A stretch of 64,000 nucleotides of DNA from Methylobacterium aquaticum (GCF_016804325.1 NZ_CP043627.1:2245001-2309000), one strand, 5' to 3'; numbered from the stretch's first letter, positions 38,286 to 49,125 are shown. A program made the numbers and translations. Notes: a model not told the origin generated them from the letters alone.

Positions 38286-39074
38286 TCAGGTCGGCTGGGG
38301 TCCGGCCGGCGCGGCCACGGCCCCGCCCGGCCGGAACCGCCGGTCGTAATCGACCGCGTACAGCGCGCTCTCGCGGAACTCCGTCGCCCCGAGCGCCGGC
38401 CCGACGAGGATCAGCGCCGTGCGCTCCAGCCCCGCCGCGGCGGCCTTGGCCGCGATGTCTTCGAGCGTCCCGCGCAGGACCCGCTCGTCCGGCCAGGTGG
38501 CGCGGAACACCACCACCGCCGGGCAGTCGTGGCCGTAATGCGGGATCAGCTCGGCCGCCACCGTCTCGATGACGTGGATCGACAGGTGGATGGCCAGCGT
38601 CGCCCGCGTCGCCGCGAAGGCGGCGAGGCGTTCCGTGCCGGGCATCGCCGAGGCGCGGCCGCTGGTGCGGGTCAGCACCACCGATTGCGCCACCTCCGGC
38701 ACCGTCAGTTCGCGCCCGAGCACGGACGCGGCGGCGGCGAAGGAGGGGACGCCGGGGGTGAGGTCGTAGGGGATGCCGAGCCGGTCGAGGCGGCGGGTCT
38801 GCTCGGCGACGGCGCTCCAGATCGAGAGATCGCCGGAATGCAGCCGCGCCACCTCGTGGCCGGCCGCATAGGCCTGCCTCATCACGTCGATGATCGCGTC
38901 GAGGGAGAGGGGCGCGGTGTCGACGATCCGGGCGCCGGGGGGGCACCAGGACAGGATCTCCGGCGCCACCAGCGAGCCGGCATGGAGGCAGACCGGGCAG
39001 CGGGCGATGAGGTCGCGGCCGCGCACCGTGATGAGGTCGGCGGCCCCGGGGCCGGCACCGATGAAGTGGATCAT
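38286..39074 (-). CDS. cobM: Precorrin-4 C11-methyltransferase
   Basis: 262 residues of the SAM-dependent tetrapyrrole methylase fold: [22 protein letters not shown] opening, [17 protein letters not shown] and [11 protein letters not shown]. It methylates C11 of precorrin-4 in the aerobic B12 pathway. Its start overlaps the cobE stop by ATGA, so it is the third gene of a cobL-cobE-cobM unit. Confidence 0.93.
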   Translation of the reverse strand: MIHFIGAGPGAADLITVRGRDLIARCPVCLHAGSLVAPEILSWCPPGARIVDTAPLSLDAIIDVMRQAYAAGHEVARLHSGDLSIWSAVAEQTRRLDRLGIPYDLTPGVPSFAAAASVLGRELTVPEVAQSVVLTRTSGRASAMPGTERLAAFAATRATLAIHLSIHVIETVAAELIPHYGHDCPAVVVFRATWPDERVLRGTLEDIAAKAAAAGLERTALILVGPALGATEFRESALYAVDYDRRFRPGGAVAAPAGPQPT

Positions 39075-39562
39075 GACGAAAGGGCGTCTCCGCTGGCGGC
39101 GAGCGCGCAGGTGGCGCCCGCCGAGGCGATGCGGGGCAGGACGAGGCGGCCCTCGGGCCCGGACGCCGCGAGGGCCGCGGCCTCGGCGAGCGAGCCGATG
39201 CCGCGCAGGGCCTCGATGCGGACCGAGCGGGTGACCACCCGGCGGCCGGCCTCGCGCAGGGCCTCGACCCCGATGGCGACGAGCGGCACGCCGAGGGCTT
39301 CGGCCGCCGCGCGGATGGCCGGATCGCCGGCGCGGTCGGCGGCCGTGGCGAGCGCCGCGATGTGCGCGCCGGGCAAGTCGGCCTGGCGCAGGCCCTCCGC
39401 CACCAGCCCCAGGATCTCGTCGGCCGCGGTGGCATGGCGAAAGCCGATGCCGGCGACGAGGGCGCGGGGCGCCGCCCTGGCGGGCGTGCGGGCCGGGCCG
39501 TGCAGGAGCGGCGGCGGCGGGGCGCTCCCTGGGACCCGCGCCTGGATGATCGCGGGCGTCAC
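39071..39562 (-). CDS. cobE: Cobalamin biosynthesis protein CobE / CbiG C-terminal domain
   Basis: 163 residues from a GTG that overlaps the cobL stop (GTGA). After a Pro/Ala-rich N-terminal tail of about 30 residues, [16 protein letters not shown] starts the CobE/CbiG C-terminal fold, and [11 protein letters not shown] near the end is typical. The exact biochemical role in the aerobic pathway is not settled. Confidence 0.85.
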   Translation of the reverse strand: MTPAIIQARVPGSAPPPPLLHGPARTPARAAPRALVAGIGFRHATAADEILGLVAEGLRQADLPGAHIAALATAADRAGDPAIRAAAEALGVPLVAIGVEALREAGRRVVTRSVRIEALRGIGSLAEAAALAASGPEGRLVLPRIASAGATCALAASGDALSS

Positions 39563-40818
39563 GGCTTCGTCAGCGCCCATTGGGTCACCGGCATCGCCGG
39601 GCGCCAGCCGGTGAGGTGGCCGACCGGCTCGGCCCGGGCGACCGAGAGGCGCCGCAAGGTGCCGCCCCGCTCGGCGTGGCAGCGCAGCAGCAGGGCCTCG
39701 CTCTCCAGCGTCACCGCGTTGGCGACGAGGCGCCCGCCCGTCGGCAAGGCGTCCAGGACCGCCGCGACCAGGGCCGGATCGGAGACGCCGCCGCCGAGGA
39801 AGGCCGCGTCCGGCGCCGGCAGGCCGGCGAGGCTCTCGGGCGCCCGGCCGACCACGACCCGCAGGTCGGGCACGCCGAGGTTCAGCGCGTTGCGGCGGAT
39901 GCGGGCGGCGCGCTCCTCGCGCGCCTCGACCGCGACCGCGCGATTCGCCGGGTGGCGAAGGCACCACTCGATGCCGATCGACCCCGAGCCGGCACCGACA
40001 TCCCACAAGAGCTGGCCGAGGCGGGGGCGCAGGGCCGCGAGGGTGACGGCGCGGATCTCCGCCTTGGTGAGCTGGCCGTCATTCTCGAACCAGGCATCGT
40101 CGAGGCCGGGCGCGAGGGGAATCACCCGGGCATCCGGCTCGGCCGCCACCTCGACCGCCACGGTGTTGAGCGGATCGATTCCAGCCTCCGCGAACTCCGC
40201 CGCCGGGGCGGTGCGGCGGCGCTCGCGGGGACCGCCCATCGCCTCGAGCACGGTGAGGCGCGAGCGCGGGAAGCCGCGCGCGGCGAGCAGAGCAGCGAGT
40301 TTCTCGGGCGTCGAGCCGTCCCATGACAGGACCAGGAGCCGGGCGCCGGGCTGGAGATGCGGGATCACCCGCTCCAGCGCCCGCCCGTGCAGGGTCACGC
40401 AGGCGATTTCGGCGAGCGGCCAGCCGAGCCGCGCCGCCGCCAGGCTGAAGGCGGAGGGTTGCGGAAAGGCCGCGATCTCGTCTGCCTGCACCAGCCGGGC
40501 GAGTTCCGCGCCGACGCCGTAATGGAACGGGTCGCCGGTGGCGAGCACGCAGGTCGGCTGGCCGCGCCGGGCGAGGATCGCCGGGTAGGCGTCGGAGAGC
40601 GGGCTCGGCCAGGCCAGGGTCTCGGCGCAGAGCGGCGCGGCAAGCTCCAGGTGGCGCCGTCCCCCGATCACCAGCCCGGCCCGATCGAGGGACGCGGCGG
40701 CGGCGGGCGACAGCCCGGCCCGGCCATCCTCGCCGATCCCGACGACGAACAGCCAAGGAATCGAGGACGACCCGCGGGCGCTCGACAGGGACGGCGCCTC
40801 AGGCGACAAGGCGGCCAT
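39559..40818 (-). CDS. cobL: Precorrin-6Y C5,15-methyltransferase (decarboxylating)
   Basis: 419 residues with two methylase domains. The N-terminal CobE/CbiE part has [16 protein letters not shown] and [15 protein letters not shown]; the C-terminal CbiT part has [16 protein letters not shown]. It adds methyl groups at C5 and C15 and removes the C12 acetate carboxyl. The start at 40818 shares the CATG with the divergent cobK start; ATGs at 40824 and 40830 are alternatives. Confidence 0.92.
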   Translation of the reverse strand: MAALSPEAPSLSSARGSSSIPWLFVVGIGEDGRAGLSPAAAASLDRAGLVIGGRRHLELAAPLCAETLAWPSPLSDAYPAILARRGQPTCVLATGDPFHYGVGAELARLVQADEIAAFPQPSAFSLAAARLGWPLAEIACVTLHGRALERVIPHLQPGARLLVLSWDGSTPEKLAALLAARGFPRSRLTVLEAMGGPRERRRTAPAAEFAEAGIDPLNTVAVEVAAEPDARVIPLAPGLDDAWFENDGQLTKAEIRAVTLAALRPRLGQLLWDVGAGSGSIGIEWCLRHPANRAVAVEAREERAARIRRNALNLGVPDLRVVVGRAPESLAGLPAPDAAFLGGGVSDPALVAAVLDALPTGGRLVANAVTLESEALLLRCHAERGGTLRRLSVARAEPVGHLTGWRPAMPVTQWALTKP

Positions 40819-41572
40819 GCGCATCCTCATCCTGGGCGGCACCACCGAGGCCGCGGGCCTGGTCCGGCTGCTCGCCGACCGGACGGATTTCGACATCACC
40901 CTGTCGCTCGCCGGCCGCACGGCGGCGCCCCTGGCGCTCCCGGCCCGCACCCGCATCGGCGGCTTCGGCGGGGCGCAAGGGCTGGCGGCCTACCTGCGCG
41001 AGCACGCAATCGCGGCGCTGATCGACGCGACCCACCCCTTCGCCAAGGTCATCTCCCGCAACGCCGCCCTGGCGAGCCGCGCGGCGGGCGTGCCGCTCCT
41101 CGCCATCCGGCGCCCGGCCTGGGCGCGGGAGCCCGGCGACGACTGGCGCGAGGTCGACAGCGTGGCCGAGGCCGTGCCGGCCCTGGGCGCCACGCCGCGC
41201 AAGATTTTCCTGACGGTCGGCCGGCTCGAACTCGCCGGCTTCGCGGCAGCCCCGCAGCACCGCTACGTCGTGCGCACCATCGAGCCGGTCGGCGACGCGC
41301 TGCCGGGGCTCGACGTGACGGCGATCGAGGCCCGCGGCCCGTTCGGCGCGGCGGAGGAGGAGGCGCTGATGCGCCGCCACGGCATCGAGGTTCTGGTGAC
41401 CAAGAATTCCGGGGGTGAGGCGACCTACGGCAAGATCGCGGCGGCGCGCGCGCTCGCGCTCCCGGTGGTGATCGTGCGGCAGCCCGTGCTGCCGAACGTG
41501 ACCCGCGTGGATCGAGCCCGCGACGCCCTGGCCTGGCTGGAGGCTCATCGGGCGACCGACCGCGGGGTGTAG
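40817..41572 (+). CDS. cobK: Precorrin-6A reductase
   Basis: 251 residues opening with the nucleotide-binding [20 protein letters not shown] and containing DATHPFAKVISRNAA and VTKNSGGEATYGKI, all CobK/CbiJ hallmarks. It reduces precorrin-6A with NADPH. It is the only plus-strand gene in this part: divergent from cobL with overlapping starts, and convergent with cobJ, overlapping it by 28 bases. Confidence 0.93.
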   Translation: MRILILGGTTEAAGLVRLLADRTDFDITLSLAGRTAAPLALPARTRIGGFGGAQGLAAYLREHAIAALIDATHPFAKVISRNAALASRAAGVPLLAIRRPAWAREPGDDWREVDSVAEAVPALGATPRKIFLTVGRLELAGFAAAPQHRYVVRTIEPVGDALPGLDVTAIEARGPFGAAEEEALMRRHGIEVLVTKNSGGEATYGKIAAARALALPVVIVRQPVLPNVTRVDRARDALAWLEAHRATDRGV

Positions 41573-42300
41573 ACGAAGGGCGCCCGGCCCTCCCGCGGGA
41601 TCAGCCGGGTGGCGCTCGCGCCGATCATCACCAGGGTCGCCATGTCGGCTTGTGCCTCGCGCGCCTCGGCGAGGGGCAGGACCCGGATCGCCTCGTCCGG
41701 CCGGCCGACGGCGCGGGCGAGGATCACCGGGGTGTCGGGCGCGCGGTGCTCGGCGGCGAGGGCGAGCGCCGCGCCGAGCTGCCACGGGCGGGCCCGGGAG
41801 ATCGGGTTGTAGAGCGCCACCACGAGGTCGGCCGCCAGCACGGCGTTGAGCCGGGCGGTGATGACCTCCCAGGGCTTCAGGTTGTCCGAGAGCGAGATGG
41901 CGCAGAAATCGCCGCCGAGCGGCGCGCCCACGCGGGCGGCCGCCGCCAGCATCGCGGTGATGCCGGGCTCGACCGTGATGGTGAGCGACCGCCAGGCCGG
42001 ATCGCCGGCCTCCAGCGCCTCGAAGAGCGCCGCCGCCATGGCGAAGACGCCGGGATCGCCGCCCGACACCACCGCGACCCGGCGCCCGGCGGCGGCGAGT
42101 TCGAGGGCGTGGCGGGCGCGGTCGACCTCGACCCGGTTGTCGCTGGCGTGGCGCACCAGCCCCGGCCGCTCCGGCACCCGGGCGACGTAGGGAAAGTAGC
42201 CGATCAGGTCCTCGGCCCCGTCGAGCGCCTGGGCGGCGGCCGGCGTGAGGTAGCGCGGATCGCCCGGCCCGAGGCCGATCACCGTGACGGATCCGTTCAC
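41545..42300 (-). CDS. cobJ: Precorrin-3B C17-methyltransferase
   Basis: 251 residues: VIGLGPGDPRYLTPAA, VSGGDPGVFAMAAALFE and SDNLKPWEVI are characteristic of CobJ/CbiH, which methylates C17 and contracts the ring. ATGA overlap with cobI places it last in the cobG-H-I-J run. Confidence 0.94.
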   Translation of the reverse strand: MNGSVTVIGLGPGDPRYLTPAAAQALDGAEDLIGYFPYVARVPERPGLVRHASDNRVEVDRARHALELAAAGRRVAVVSGGDPGVFAMAAALFEALEAGDPAWRSLTITVEPGITAMLAAAARVGAPLGGDFCAISLSDNLKPWEVITARLNAVLAADLVVALYNPISRARPWQLGAALALAAEHRAPDTPVILARAVGRPDEAIRVLPLAEAREAQADMATLVMIGASATRLIPREGRAPFVYTPRSVAR

Positions 42301-43088
42301 GGCCGACGGCCCTCGCCCGGGACCAGCACCATCGAGAAATAGGGCGCCTGGTCGTCGGGCTTCTCGGACAGTGGCGTCACGGTCTCGCCCGCCATGGTGC
42401 CGCGCTCGACATAGACCGCGCGGCCGATCAGTCCGGCCTCGGTCAGCGCCGCGCGCACCTTCGGCAGGTGCCGCCCGAGCTTCATCACCACGGCGGCGTC
42501 GGTCGTGCTCAGCCGCGCGACGAGGGTCGCGTGGGGCAGGGTGGCGGGCAGCACCGTCAGCACGTCGTCACCCCAGGTGATCGGGGTGTTGGCCCGGGTC
42601 CAGCAGCCCGACATGCCGGTGACGCCCGGCACCACCTCGACCGGGAAGCGGTCCTTCAGGCGGCGCCAGAGATGCATGAACGAGCCGTAGAAGAAGGGAT
42701 CGCCCTCCGACAGGATCGCCACGTCGCGGCCGGCGGCCAGCACCTCGGCGAGGCGCGTCGCCGCCTCGTCGTAGAAGGCGGCGAGTGCCGAGACGTAGGC
42801 CGGGTCCTCGGGGTGCAGCTCGGTGGTGTAGGGATAGGGCAGCGGCCATTCGCGGGCGGCATCCCGCACCACCGCGTCGGCGATGGTGCGGGCATTGCCG
42901 CGCTTGCCGGCCTTGCAGAAATGCACGAGGTGGTGGGCGCGCTCCAGCACCCGCACCGCCCGCACGGTGAGGTAATCCGGATCGCCCGGCCCCATCCCGA
43001 CGCCGTAGAGCGTGCCGGTGACGGCGGCGCGCGGCGCGTCGGCGGTCTCGGCCGGGTCGGGGGGCAGGAAGGCGGAAGGCCCGTCCAT
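42297..43088 (-). CDS. cobI: Precorrin-2 C20-methyltransferase
   Basis: 263 residues. After about 25 variable residues, LYGVGMGPGDPDYLTVRAV opens the methylase fold, followed by ILSEGDPFFYGSFMHLW and PGVTGMSGCWTRA. It is the first dedicated methylation to the corrin branch. Starts in a TGATG overlap with cobH. Confidence 0.94.
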   Translation of the reverse strand: MDGPSAFLPPDPAETADAPRAAVTGTLYGVGMGPGDPDYLTVRAVRVLERAHHLVHFCKAGKRGNARTIADAVVRDAAREWPLPYPYTTELHPEDPAYVSALAAFYDEAATRLAEVLAAGRDVAILSEGDPFFYGSFMHLWRRLKDRFPVEVVPGVTGMSGCWTRANTPITWGDDVLTVLPATLPHATLVARLSTTDAAVVMKLGRHLPKVRAALTEAGLIGRAVYVERGTMAGETVTPLSEKPDDQAPYFSMVLVPGEGRRP

Positions 43089-43720
43089 CACTCGACCTCG
43101 CTGGCCAGCGCGTTGACCGCCGCCGCCGCCATGGCACTGCCGCCGCGCCGGCCGCGCACAACCAGGAACGGCACCCGGCCATCCGCCGCGAGGGCATCCT
43201 TCGATTCGGCCGCGCCGACGAAGCCGACCGGAATGCCGATCACCGCGGCCGGCGGGGCCACGCCCTCGTCCAGCATCTCGAGCAGGCGGAACAGCGCGGT
43301 CGGCGCGTTGCCGACGGCGACGATCGAGCCGGCGAGCCGATCGCGCCACAATTCCATCGCGGCGGCGCTCCGGGTGGTGTCGAGGGTCTTTGCCAGCTCC
43401 GGCACCCGCGGGTCGGAGAGGGTGCAGATCACCTCGTTGCCGGCCGGCAGGCGGGCCCGGGTCACCCCGTCGGCGACCATGCGGACGTCGCACAGGATCG
43501 GGGCGCCCCGGCGCAAGGCGGCCTCGGCGGCATCCGCGAAATCCGGCGACAGGTCGATATCGGCGGGCAGGTCGGTCATCCCGCAGGCATGGATCATCCG
43601 CACCGCCACCCGCTCGGCGGCGCCGTGGAAGCGCGCGAGGTCGGATTCGGCGCGGATCATGGCGAAGGAGCGCGCGTAGATGGCGGCGCCGTCGCGGATG
43701 TAGTCGAGGCGCGGGTTCAT
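43088..43720 (-). CDS. cobH: Precorrin-8X methylmutase
   Basis: 210 residues. MIHACGMTDLP supplies the active-site His and PAAVIGIPVGFVGAAESK is the family signature. It moves the C11 methyl group to C12, making hydrogenobyrinate. ATGA overlap with the cobG stop. Confidence 0.95.
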   Translation of the reverse strand: MNPRLDYIRDGAAIYARSFAMIRAESDLARFHGAAERVAVRMIHACGMTDLPADIDLSPDFADAAEAALRRGAPILCDVRMVADGVTRARLPAGNEVICTLSDPRVPELAKTLDTTRSAAAMELWRDRLAGSIVAVGNAPTALFRLLEMLDEGVAPPAAVIGIPVGFVGAAESKDALAADGRVPFLVVRGRRGGSAMAAAAVNALASEVE

Positions 43721-45145
43721 GCGGGCTCCCGGAATGCGTCTCTCAGGCCCGAGGGGTCATCAAGAGTGGCGGTGATTCGTGTGCTCTCTAGCCGCTCCAG
43801 GACGGCGCCGAAAGTGAGCAAGAGGTCGGTCGGCGTCCCGGCGTTGCCGTCGAGCACCACCCCGTAGCGGCCGTCCGGCCGTCCGACCAGGGTGAGGCTG
43901 GCAGGGCTCGGACTGGCGCAGCCCTTCGGGCAGCCGGAGACGTGGGCGGTGGCGCCCAGCCTGGCCAGATGCGCGAAGGCCGCGGCGAGGCGGGGCGCGT
44001 GGCCTTGCGCCGGCGTGCCGCCGGAGGCGCAGGCCGGCGCACCCGGGCAGGCGGCGACGGCGCGCCGCGGATCGCCGGGATCGACGATCAGGCCGGCGGC
44101 GGCGGCCGTTTCGCGCAAGGCCGTGGCGTCGCTGTCGTCGCGGGCGGTCAGGGCGATGCCCCGGCCCGGCGTCAGGGCGAGATGGCCGTCGCCATGGGTC
44201 TCGCTCCAGGCCGCGAGATCCTCCAGGAGGGCGGCATCGCAGCGGCCGAAGGGCAGTTCGGCGAGGAGCGTGCGGCCGTGCAGGCCGGCGGGCACGGCGA
44301 CGCTCGCGGCGGGCGCCTCGCCGGGGACGAGATCGGCCAGGAGGGCGTCGCGCTGCGGATCGGGGAGGGCGCGCATGCGACGGGCGCCCGAGGCGGCGAG
44401 GGCTTGCAGCAGGGTGCGCAGGGTGGCGAGCGCGGTGGGCGCGGGGATCGGCGCGAGCCAGAGCGGGCCGGACGGGGTGGCGAGGGCGAGCTGGAGTTGA
44501 GGCAGATCCCTGTCTCTCACCCGATCCAACACAAGCCTAGAGCCGTGTTTTATCCCACTGACCGCTGAAGGCGTGCACCTCTCCTCCCCCTTGTGGGGAG
44601 GAGTTGGAGGTGGGGGTGGTGCCGGATAAGGCTCAGTGGTGCCTCCTGCACCAACCCCTCCCCGCAAGGGGAGGGGGAGGAGCCTGAAATCCGCACCCAA
44701 ACATCCGCCTCGACCGGCCCGAGCCCGCCGCCGTCGTCCTCCACCGCCACCAGGGTCTTGGCCGGCAGCCCGGTCACCGCGCGGCCGATCGCCTCCACGG
44801 CCGCGACGACGGCGAGGCAGGTCGCCCCCGCGAGCGGCGGGCTGAGCGTCAGCCGCTGGGCCCGCCGTCGTGGCGCACGTCGCCGAGGCCTGCCGCGGCC
44901 AGAATCGCGACGACCCGCCCGTGGCTCTCCTCGGTCACGCCGCGGATCTGGAGGTTGCCCCGCGCCGTCACGTCGAGGAGGCCGTTGCCGCCCTCCCGCG
45001 CCGCCCGCGCCGCCGCCCGCGCCTGATCGGCCGTGAGCCGGCCGGCGACCGGATGGAGGCGCACGAGCAGACCGTCGCCGGTCGGCATCGGCCGGGCGAG
45101 GCCCGGGCACCACCCGCGCCGGGGAGCCGGGTTCACGGCGCTCAT
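43717..45145 (-). pseudogene. cobG: Precorrin-3B synthase (CobG), broken by frame changes and a palindromic insert
   Basis: Three frames hold the protein. The N-terminal part MSAVNPAPRRGWCPGLARPM...LLDVTARGNLQIRG runs to a TGA just after GGGCCC at 44858-44863; one extra C there restores RLTLSPPLAGATC...GLPAKTLVAVEDDGG. A family D palindrome (44579-44682) then lies inside the gene, and a second one-base change is needed to reach the last part, which includes CPGAPACASGG and HVSGCPKGCA (Fe-S/sirohaem cysteines). With both corrections the length is 477 codons, divisible by three. CobG hydroxylates precorrin-3A aerobically. Confidence 0.82.
44579..44682. repeat. Palindromic repeat, family D copy 1, inside cobG
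   Basis: Arms rich in CTCCTCCCCCTTGTGGGGAG and its near reverse complement at the right end, with an inner GGTGGTGC/GCACC-type pairing. It is related to the copy at 62964-63087. It lies within the cobG coding sequence rather than between genes, and is open in the downstream cobG frame. Confidence 0.85.
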
Positions 45146-48100
45146 TCGGCCGCCTCGCGCGGCTCGAGGGCGGCGAGCGAGTTGCGCCGGCTGCGCCACA
45201 GGCCGCGGTCGCGCAGCTCCGAAAAGCGGTCGCGCAGCGCCTGCGCGACGCCGGGATTGGCCGCCTCGATCGCCGCCAGCACGTCCGGGTCGCCGAGATA
45301 GGCATCGTAGAGCCGGTCGATCTCGGCATCCGGCACCGCGTCGGTGGCGGCGGCCATCACGAAGACCGCGTCCAGCCCTGCGCCAGTTCCTGCGCCCCGC
45401 GCCAGCCGTGGCGGAGCTGCGCGGCGATCCAGCGCGGATGGGCGAGGCGGCCGCGAATCAGCCGGGCCACGTCCTCGCGGGCGGTGCGGGCCCGGGGCGC
45501 CTCCGGGCGGCTGGTGTCGAGGCTGTAGAGCACGGGCGCCGCGCCGAGCGACTCGGCCGCCGCGGAGAAACCCCCCATCGCGTCGGCGCCGGCATCGCCG
45601 TCGAGGAGGTCGCGCTCGGCGACGTCGAAGGCGTGGAGATAGGCATCCGCCGCCGCGACCCGGGCGGCGAAATCGGCATCCTCGGCGCCGGTCGCCTCCG
45701 CGGTGGCCTCGAGATAGGCGCGGGCGAGGTCGTCCCGCCCGCTCCACTCCCCGTCGAGGGCGAGCGCCGCGGTGCCGGCGCCGTAACGGCCGGGGGCGGC
45801 CCCGAACACCCGGGCCGGTGCCTCGCCGCGGCGGCGGGCGGCGGCGAGCGGGTTGTCGGCATCGTCCTCCTCGCGCGACGCGACCATGCGGGCGGCGCGG
45901 TCGAGGAGGGCCAGCGTGTCGGGGAACGTATCGCGGAAGGCGCCCGAGACCCGGACCGTCACGTCGATCCGCGGCCGGTCGAGGAGGGCGAGCGGCAGCA
46001 CCTCGAAGCCGGTCACCCGGGTCGAGGCGTGGTCCCAGGTCGGGCGCACGCCCATGAGGGCGAGCGCCTGCGCCACATCCTCGCCGCCGGTGCGCAAGGT
46101 GGGCGAGGCCCACAGATCCATGATGAGGCGGGCCGGATACTCGCCCTCGTCCTGGAGGTAGCGGCGCACGACTTCCTTCGCCGCCGTCTCGCCGAGCATC
46201 GCCGCGGCCCGGGTCGGCAGGGCGCGGGGATCGAGGGTCGCGAGGTTGCGGCCCGTCGGCAGCACGTCGGCCCGGCCGCGGCCGGCGAACCGGCGGGGCC
46301 CGGGGGCACGAAGCGGGCATCGAGGGCGGCGACGAGCCCCGCCCGCTCGGCCGGTCCGCATTCGGGTGGGCCTCCGGTGACGCGCCGAAGACGTGCAGCC
46401 CGTCGCGCATCGTCACCTCGGCGAGGTCGCACAGATGCGCATCGAGGGCGGCGAGCGCGTCCGGCATCGCCGTGTCGCGGTCGATCCCGGCGGCGGCGAG
46501 CAGCCCGGCCCCCTCGGCCCGCTCCAGGATGCCGCGGGCGATCAGGGTCGCCCGGCGCGGGTCGAGCACCGTCGCGGCGGAGTATTCCTCCACGAGTTCG
46601 CGCAAGGTCGCGGCCTCCGGGTCGAGGCCGGCTTCCGCCGTCTCCGGCGGCAGGTGGCCGATGGTGACGGCGCCGATCCGGCGCTTGGCCGGCGCCGCCT
46701 CGCCGGGATCGTCGACGATGAACGGGTAAATCACCGGCAGGGCGCCGACGGCGAGCGCCGGCCAGCAGGCGGGCGAGAGCGCCACCGCCTTGCCGGGCAA
46801 CCACTCGGTGGTGCCGTGGGTGCCGAGATGGATCAGCGCATCGCTTCCTTCGCGCAACGCGAGGTGGAAAGCGAGGAAGGCGTGGCACGGCACCGCATCG
46901 GGATCGTGATAGGCCGCCTTGCGGTCGCCCTTGTGGCCGCGATCCGGCTGGAGCGCCACGAGCACGTTGCCCGCCCGAACGGCCCGGAACCGGAGGGCGC
47001 CGTCGCGAAACGCCGGATCGTCGCCGGGCTCGCCCCACTCGGCGAGGAGCGCCGCGCGGGCCTCTTCCGGGAGCCGGGCGCGCCAGGCCTCGTAGGCGCC
47101 GAGCGGCACCGCGAGGCTCGGGACCTCCTCGGTGAGCCGGCGCATCAGGGCGTCCGGCTCCGGGATGTCCGAGACGGCGTAGCCCTCGGCGGCGAGAAGG
47201 GCGAGGATCGCCCGCGTGCTCGCCGGGGTGTCGAGCCCGACCGCGAAGCCGGCCCGCCCGCCCCGGGCCGGGTAATCCGACAGGACCAGGGCGAGGCGGC
47301 GCTCCGCGCGCGGGATCGCGGCGAGGCGGGCCCAGGCGGCGGCGCGGTCGGCGGTGGCGGCGATCCCGGCGAAATCCGGCACCGCCCGGCGCTCGCGAAA
47401 CCCCTCGACCTCCGGCGCCTCCTCCTTGTGGGACACCGGGAAGCCGGAAATGCGCCCGTCGAATTCCGGCAAAGCCACCTGCATGGCGAGGTCGGCGGCG
47501 CTGAGGCCCCGACGAGGCCGCCCAGGCCTCCCGGCTCGACCCCACGGTGAAGGCCTGGATCACCGGGCAATCGGCCCCATCGAGGACGAAGCCGGCATCG
47601 TCCCGGGCCGAGAAGGCGGTCGCGGCGACGATCACGGCGGGGCGCTGCACCGCGATCGCCTCGCGGACGACCGATACGGCTTCCGGATCCTTCAGGCTCG
47701 CCACCGCCACGATGGTGGGGGCCAGCCCGCGCTCCCACAGCGCCGCCGCCAGCGCGGTGGCGGGGGCGGTGTCGCCGCCGAGGATCGCCGAGCGGTAGAC
47801 GAGCACGAGCGCGCGGGGCAGGACCGCGCACGGGACGGGCGAGGCCGCGCCGACGGAGTCGAGGGGGCCGCAGCCCGGGCACCAGGCAAAGCCCCGCGGC
47901 AGTGCCCGGGGCGGCTCGGGCTCGACCGGGCGGCCGAGCTCGGCGGCGATCCGGACGAGGAGCCGGCGCAGGTTCTCGGTCCCGCCGGCCCGGACATAGC
48001 CGTCGAGGGCGTCGCGCAAGCCGGGCGTCACCGTCGAGATCGCGGCGAGGCGGGGATCGGGACGGTCGCAGCCCGGCAGCACCGCGAGCGGGATGCCGTA

Positions 48101-48433
48101 GGCCCGGCAGGTCTCGGCCAGCCGCTCGAGCCCGTAGCGCCAGTAATCGAGCCCGCCGAGGCAGCGCACCAGCACGAAGCGGGCCCGGGCGATCACCGCA
48201 TCGGCGTAGAGATCGACCGAGAGCGGGTGGCGCAGCTGCGCCATCTTGGCGAGCCGCAGGCTCGGCCACTCGACGCCACTCTCCCCGCCCGTGAGCGCCG
48301 TGTAGGCGCCCGCGAGGCCGGCGAGGTCCGAATCGGTGAAGGACAGGGCGACGATGTCGCCGGGCGCCTGGCCCAGATCGATCGCCGCCTCGCCCTCGTC
48401 GAGGGACACCGTATCGATGCGCAGGAGATGCAT
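45142..48433 (-). pseudogene. cobN: Cobaltochelatase subunit CobN, four frame breaks
   Basis: The conserved protein is spread over three frames: MHLLRIDTVSLDEGEA to FTVGSSREAWAASS, then LSAADLAMQVALPEFDGRI to GLHVFGASPE, then AERAGLVAALDARFVPPGPAGSP, then RGRADVLPTGRN to RGAQELAQG, then LDAVFVMAAATDA to the end. Breaks lie near 47510 (two bases short), 46370, 46282 and 45375 (one base each). Repaired length would be about 1098 residues; a somewhat short CobN. With CobS and CobT (not in this window) it inserts cobalt. The ATGA junction with cobG and a start at 48433 are intact. Confidence 0.85.
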
Positions 48434-48439
48434 CGGCCC

Positions 48440-49030
48440 TCAGGTCCCCGAGACGAGACGGGGCCGAACTGGAAACGCGACGCCGTCATAGATATCCGCC
48501 AGCGCCAGGCTCATGCCAAGCTCCGGCAGGTCGATCGTCTGGTCGAGCCCGGCAACGAGGCGGCGCTGCCAAGCGCCGTCCGCATCCCGCCGCCACTGGG
48601 CGATCTCGGGAGCGTTCGGCTCGACGAGCAGGATCACCGCGAGACCCGCGACCGCCTTGTACTCTTCCAATTTGTCGAAAGCGTCGAAGTCTCGCGTCGA
48701 GGGCGACAGCACCTCGGCGACCAGACGCGGCTCCGCCGCCGTCAGCCCGTTCGGATCGCGCGAACCGCAATCCACGCCGAGATCGGGCCGGCGGATCTGG
48801 CCCGGCAGGGTCTCGACGCTGCCGTCACCCGTGAAGGGCCGGCACGGGGTGCCGCGCAGCCGGGTGCGGAACTCCGCCACGAGGTTGACCACGATGTCGT
48901 CATACACGTTGCGGGCGCTTGGCCTCATCCGGACCGGCACCCCGCCGACCAGCTCGTAGCGCTCGTCCTGGCGCTCCTGCCAGGCGAAGAACTCCTGCAC
49001 GCTCCAGCGCCGCGCCGCGGGCTCCGACAT
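48440..49030 (-). CDS. Uma2-family (DUF820) restriction-endonuclease-like protein
   Basis: 196 residues. The PD-(D/E)XK-type pattern is visible in RRPDLGVDCG and PRLVAEVLSPSTRDFD, the Uma2 signature. These proteins are abundant in cyanobacteria and some soil bacteria; role unclear. GGAGGG precedes the ATG at 49030. It sits six bases upstream of cobN, splitting cobW from cobN, and has no known role in B12 synthesis. Confidence 0.85.
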   Translation of the reverse strand: MSEPAARRWSVQEFFAWQERQDERYELVGGVPVRMRPSARNVYDDIVVNLVAEFRTRLRGTPCRPFTGDGSVETLPGQIRRPDLGVDCGSRDPNGLTAAEPRLVAEVLSPSTRDFDAFDKLEEYKAVAGLAVILLVEPNAPEIAQWRRDADGAWQRRLVAGLDQTIDLPELGMSLALADIYDGVAFPVRPRLVSGT

Positions 49031-49125
49031 GCGATGCCCTCCGGGGCTTGGGGTTTTCATGCACAGATCGACGTGATGCCGACGATATGGCCTCGGCCGG
49101 CCCGACTTGAAAGCATAGCGCGGGC

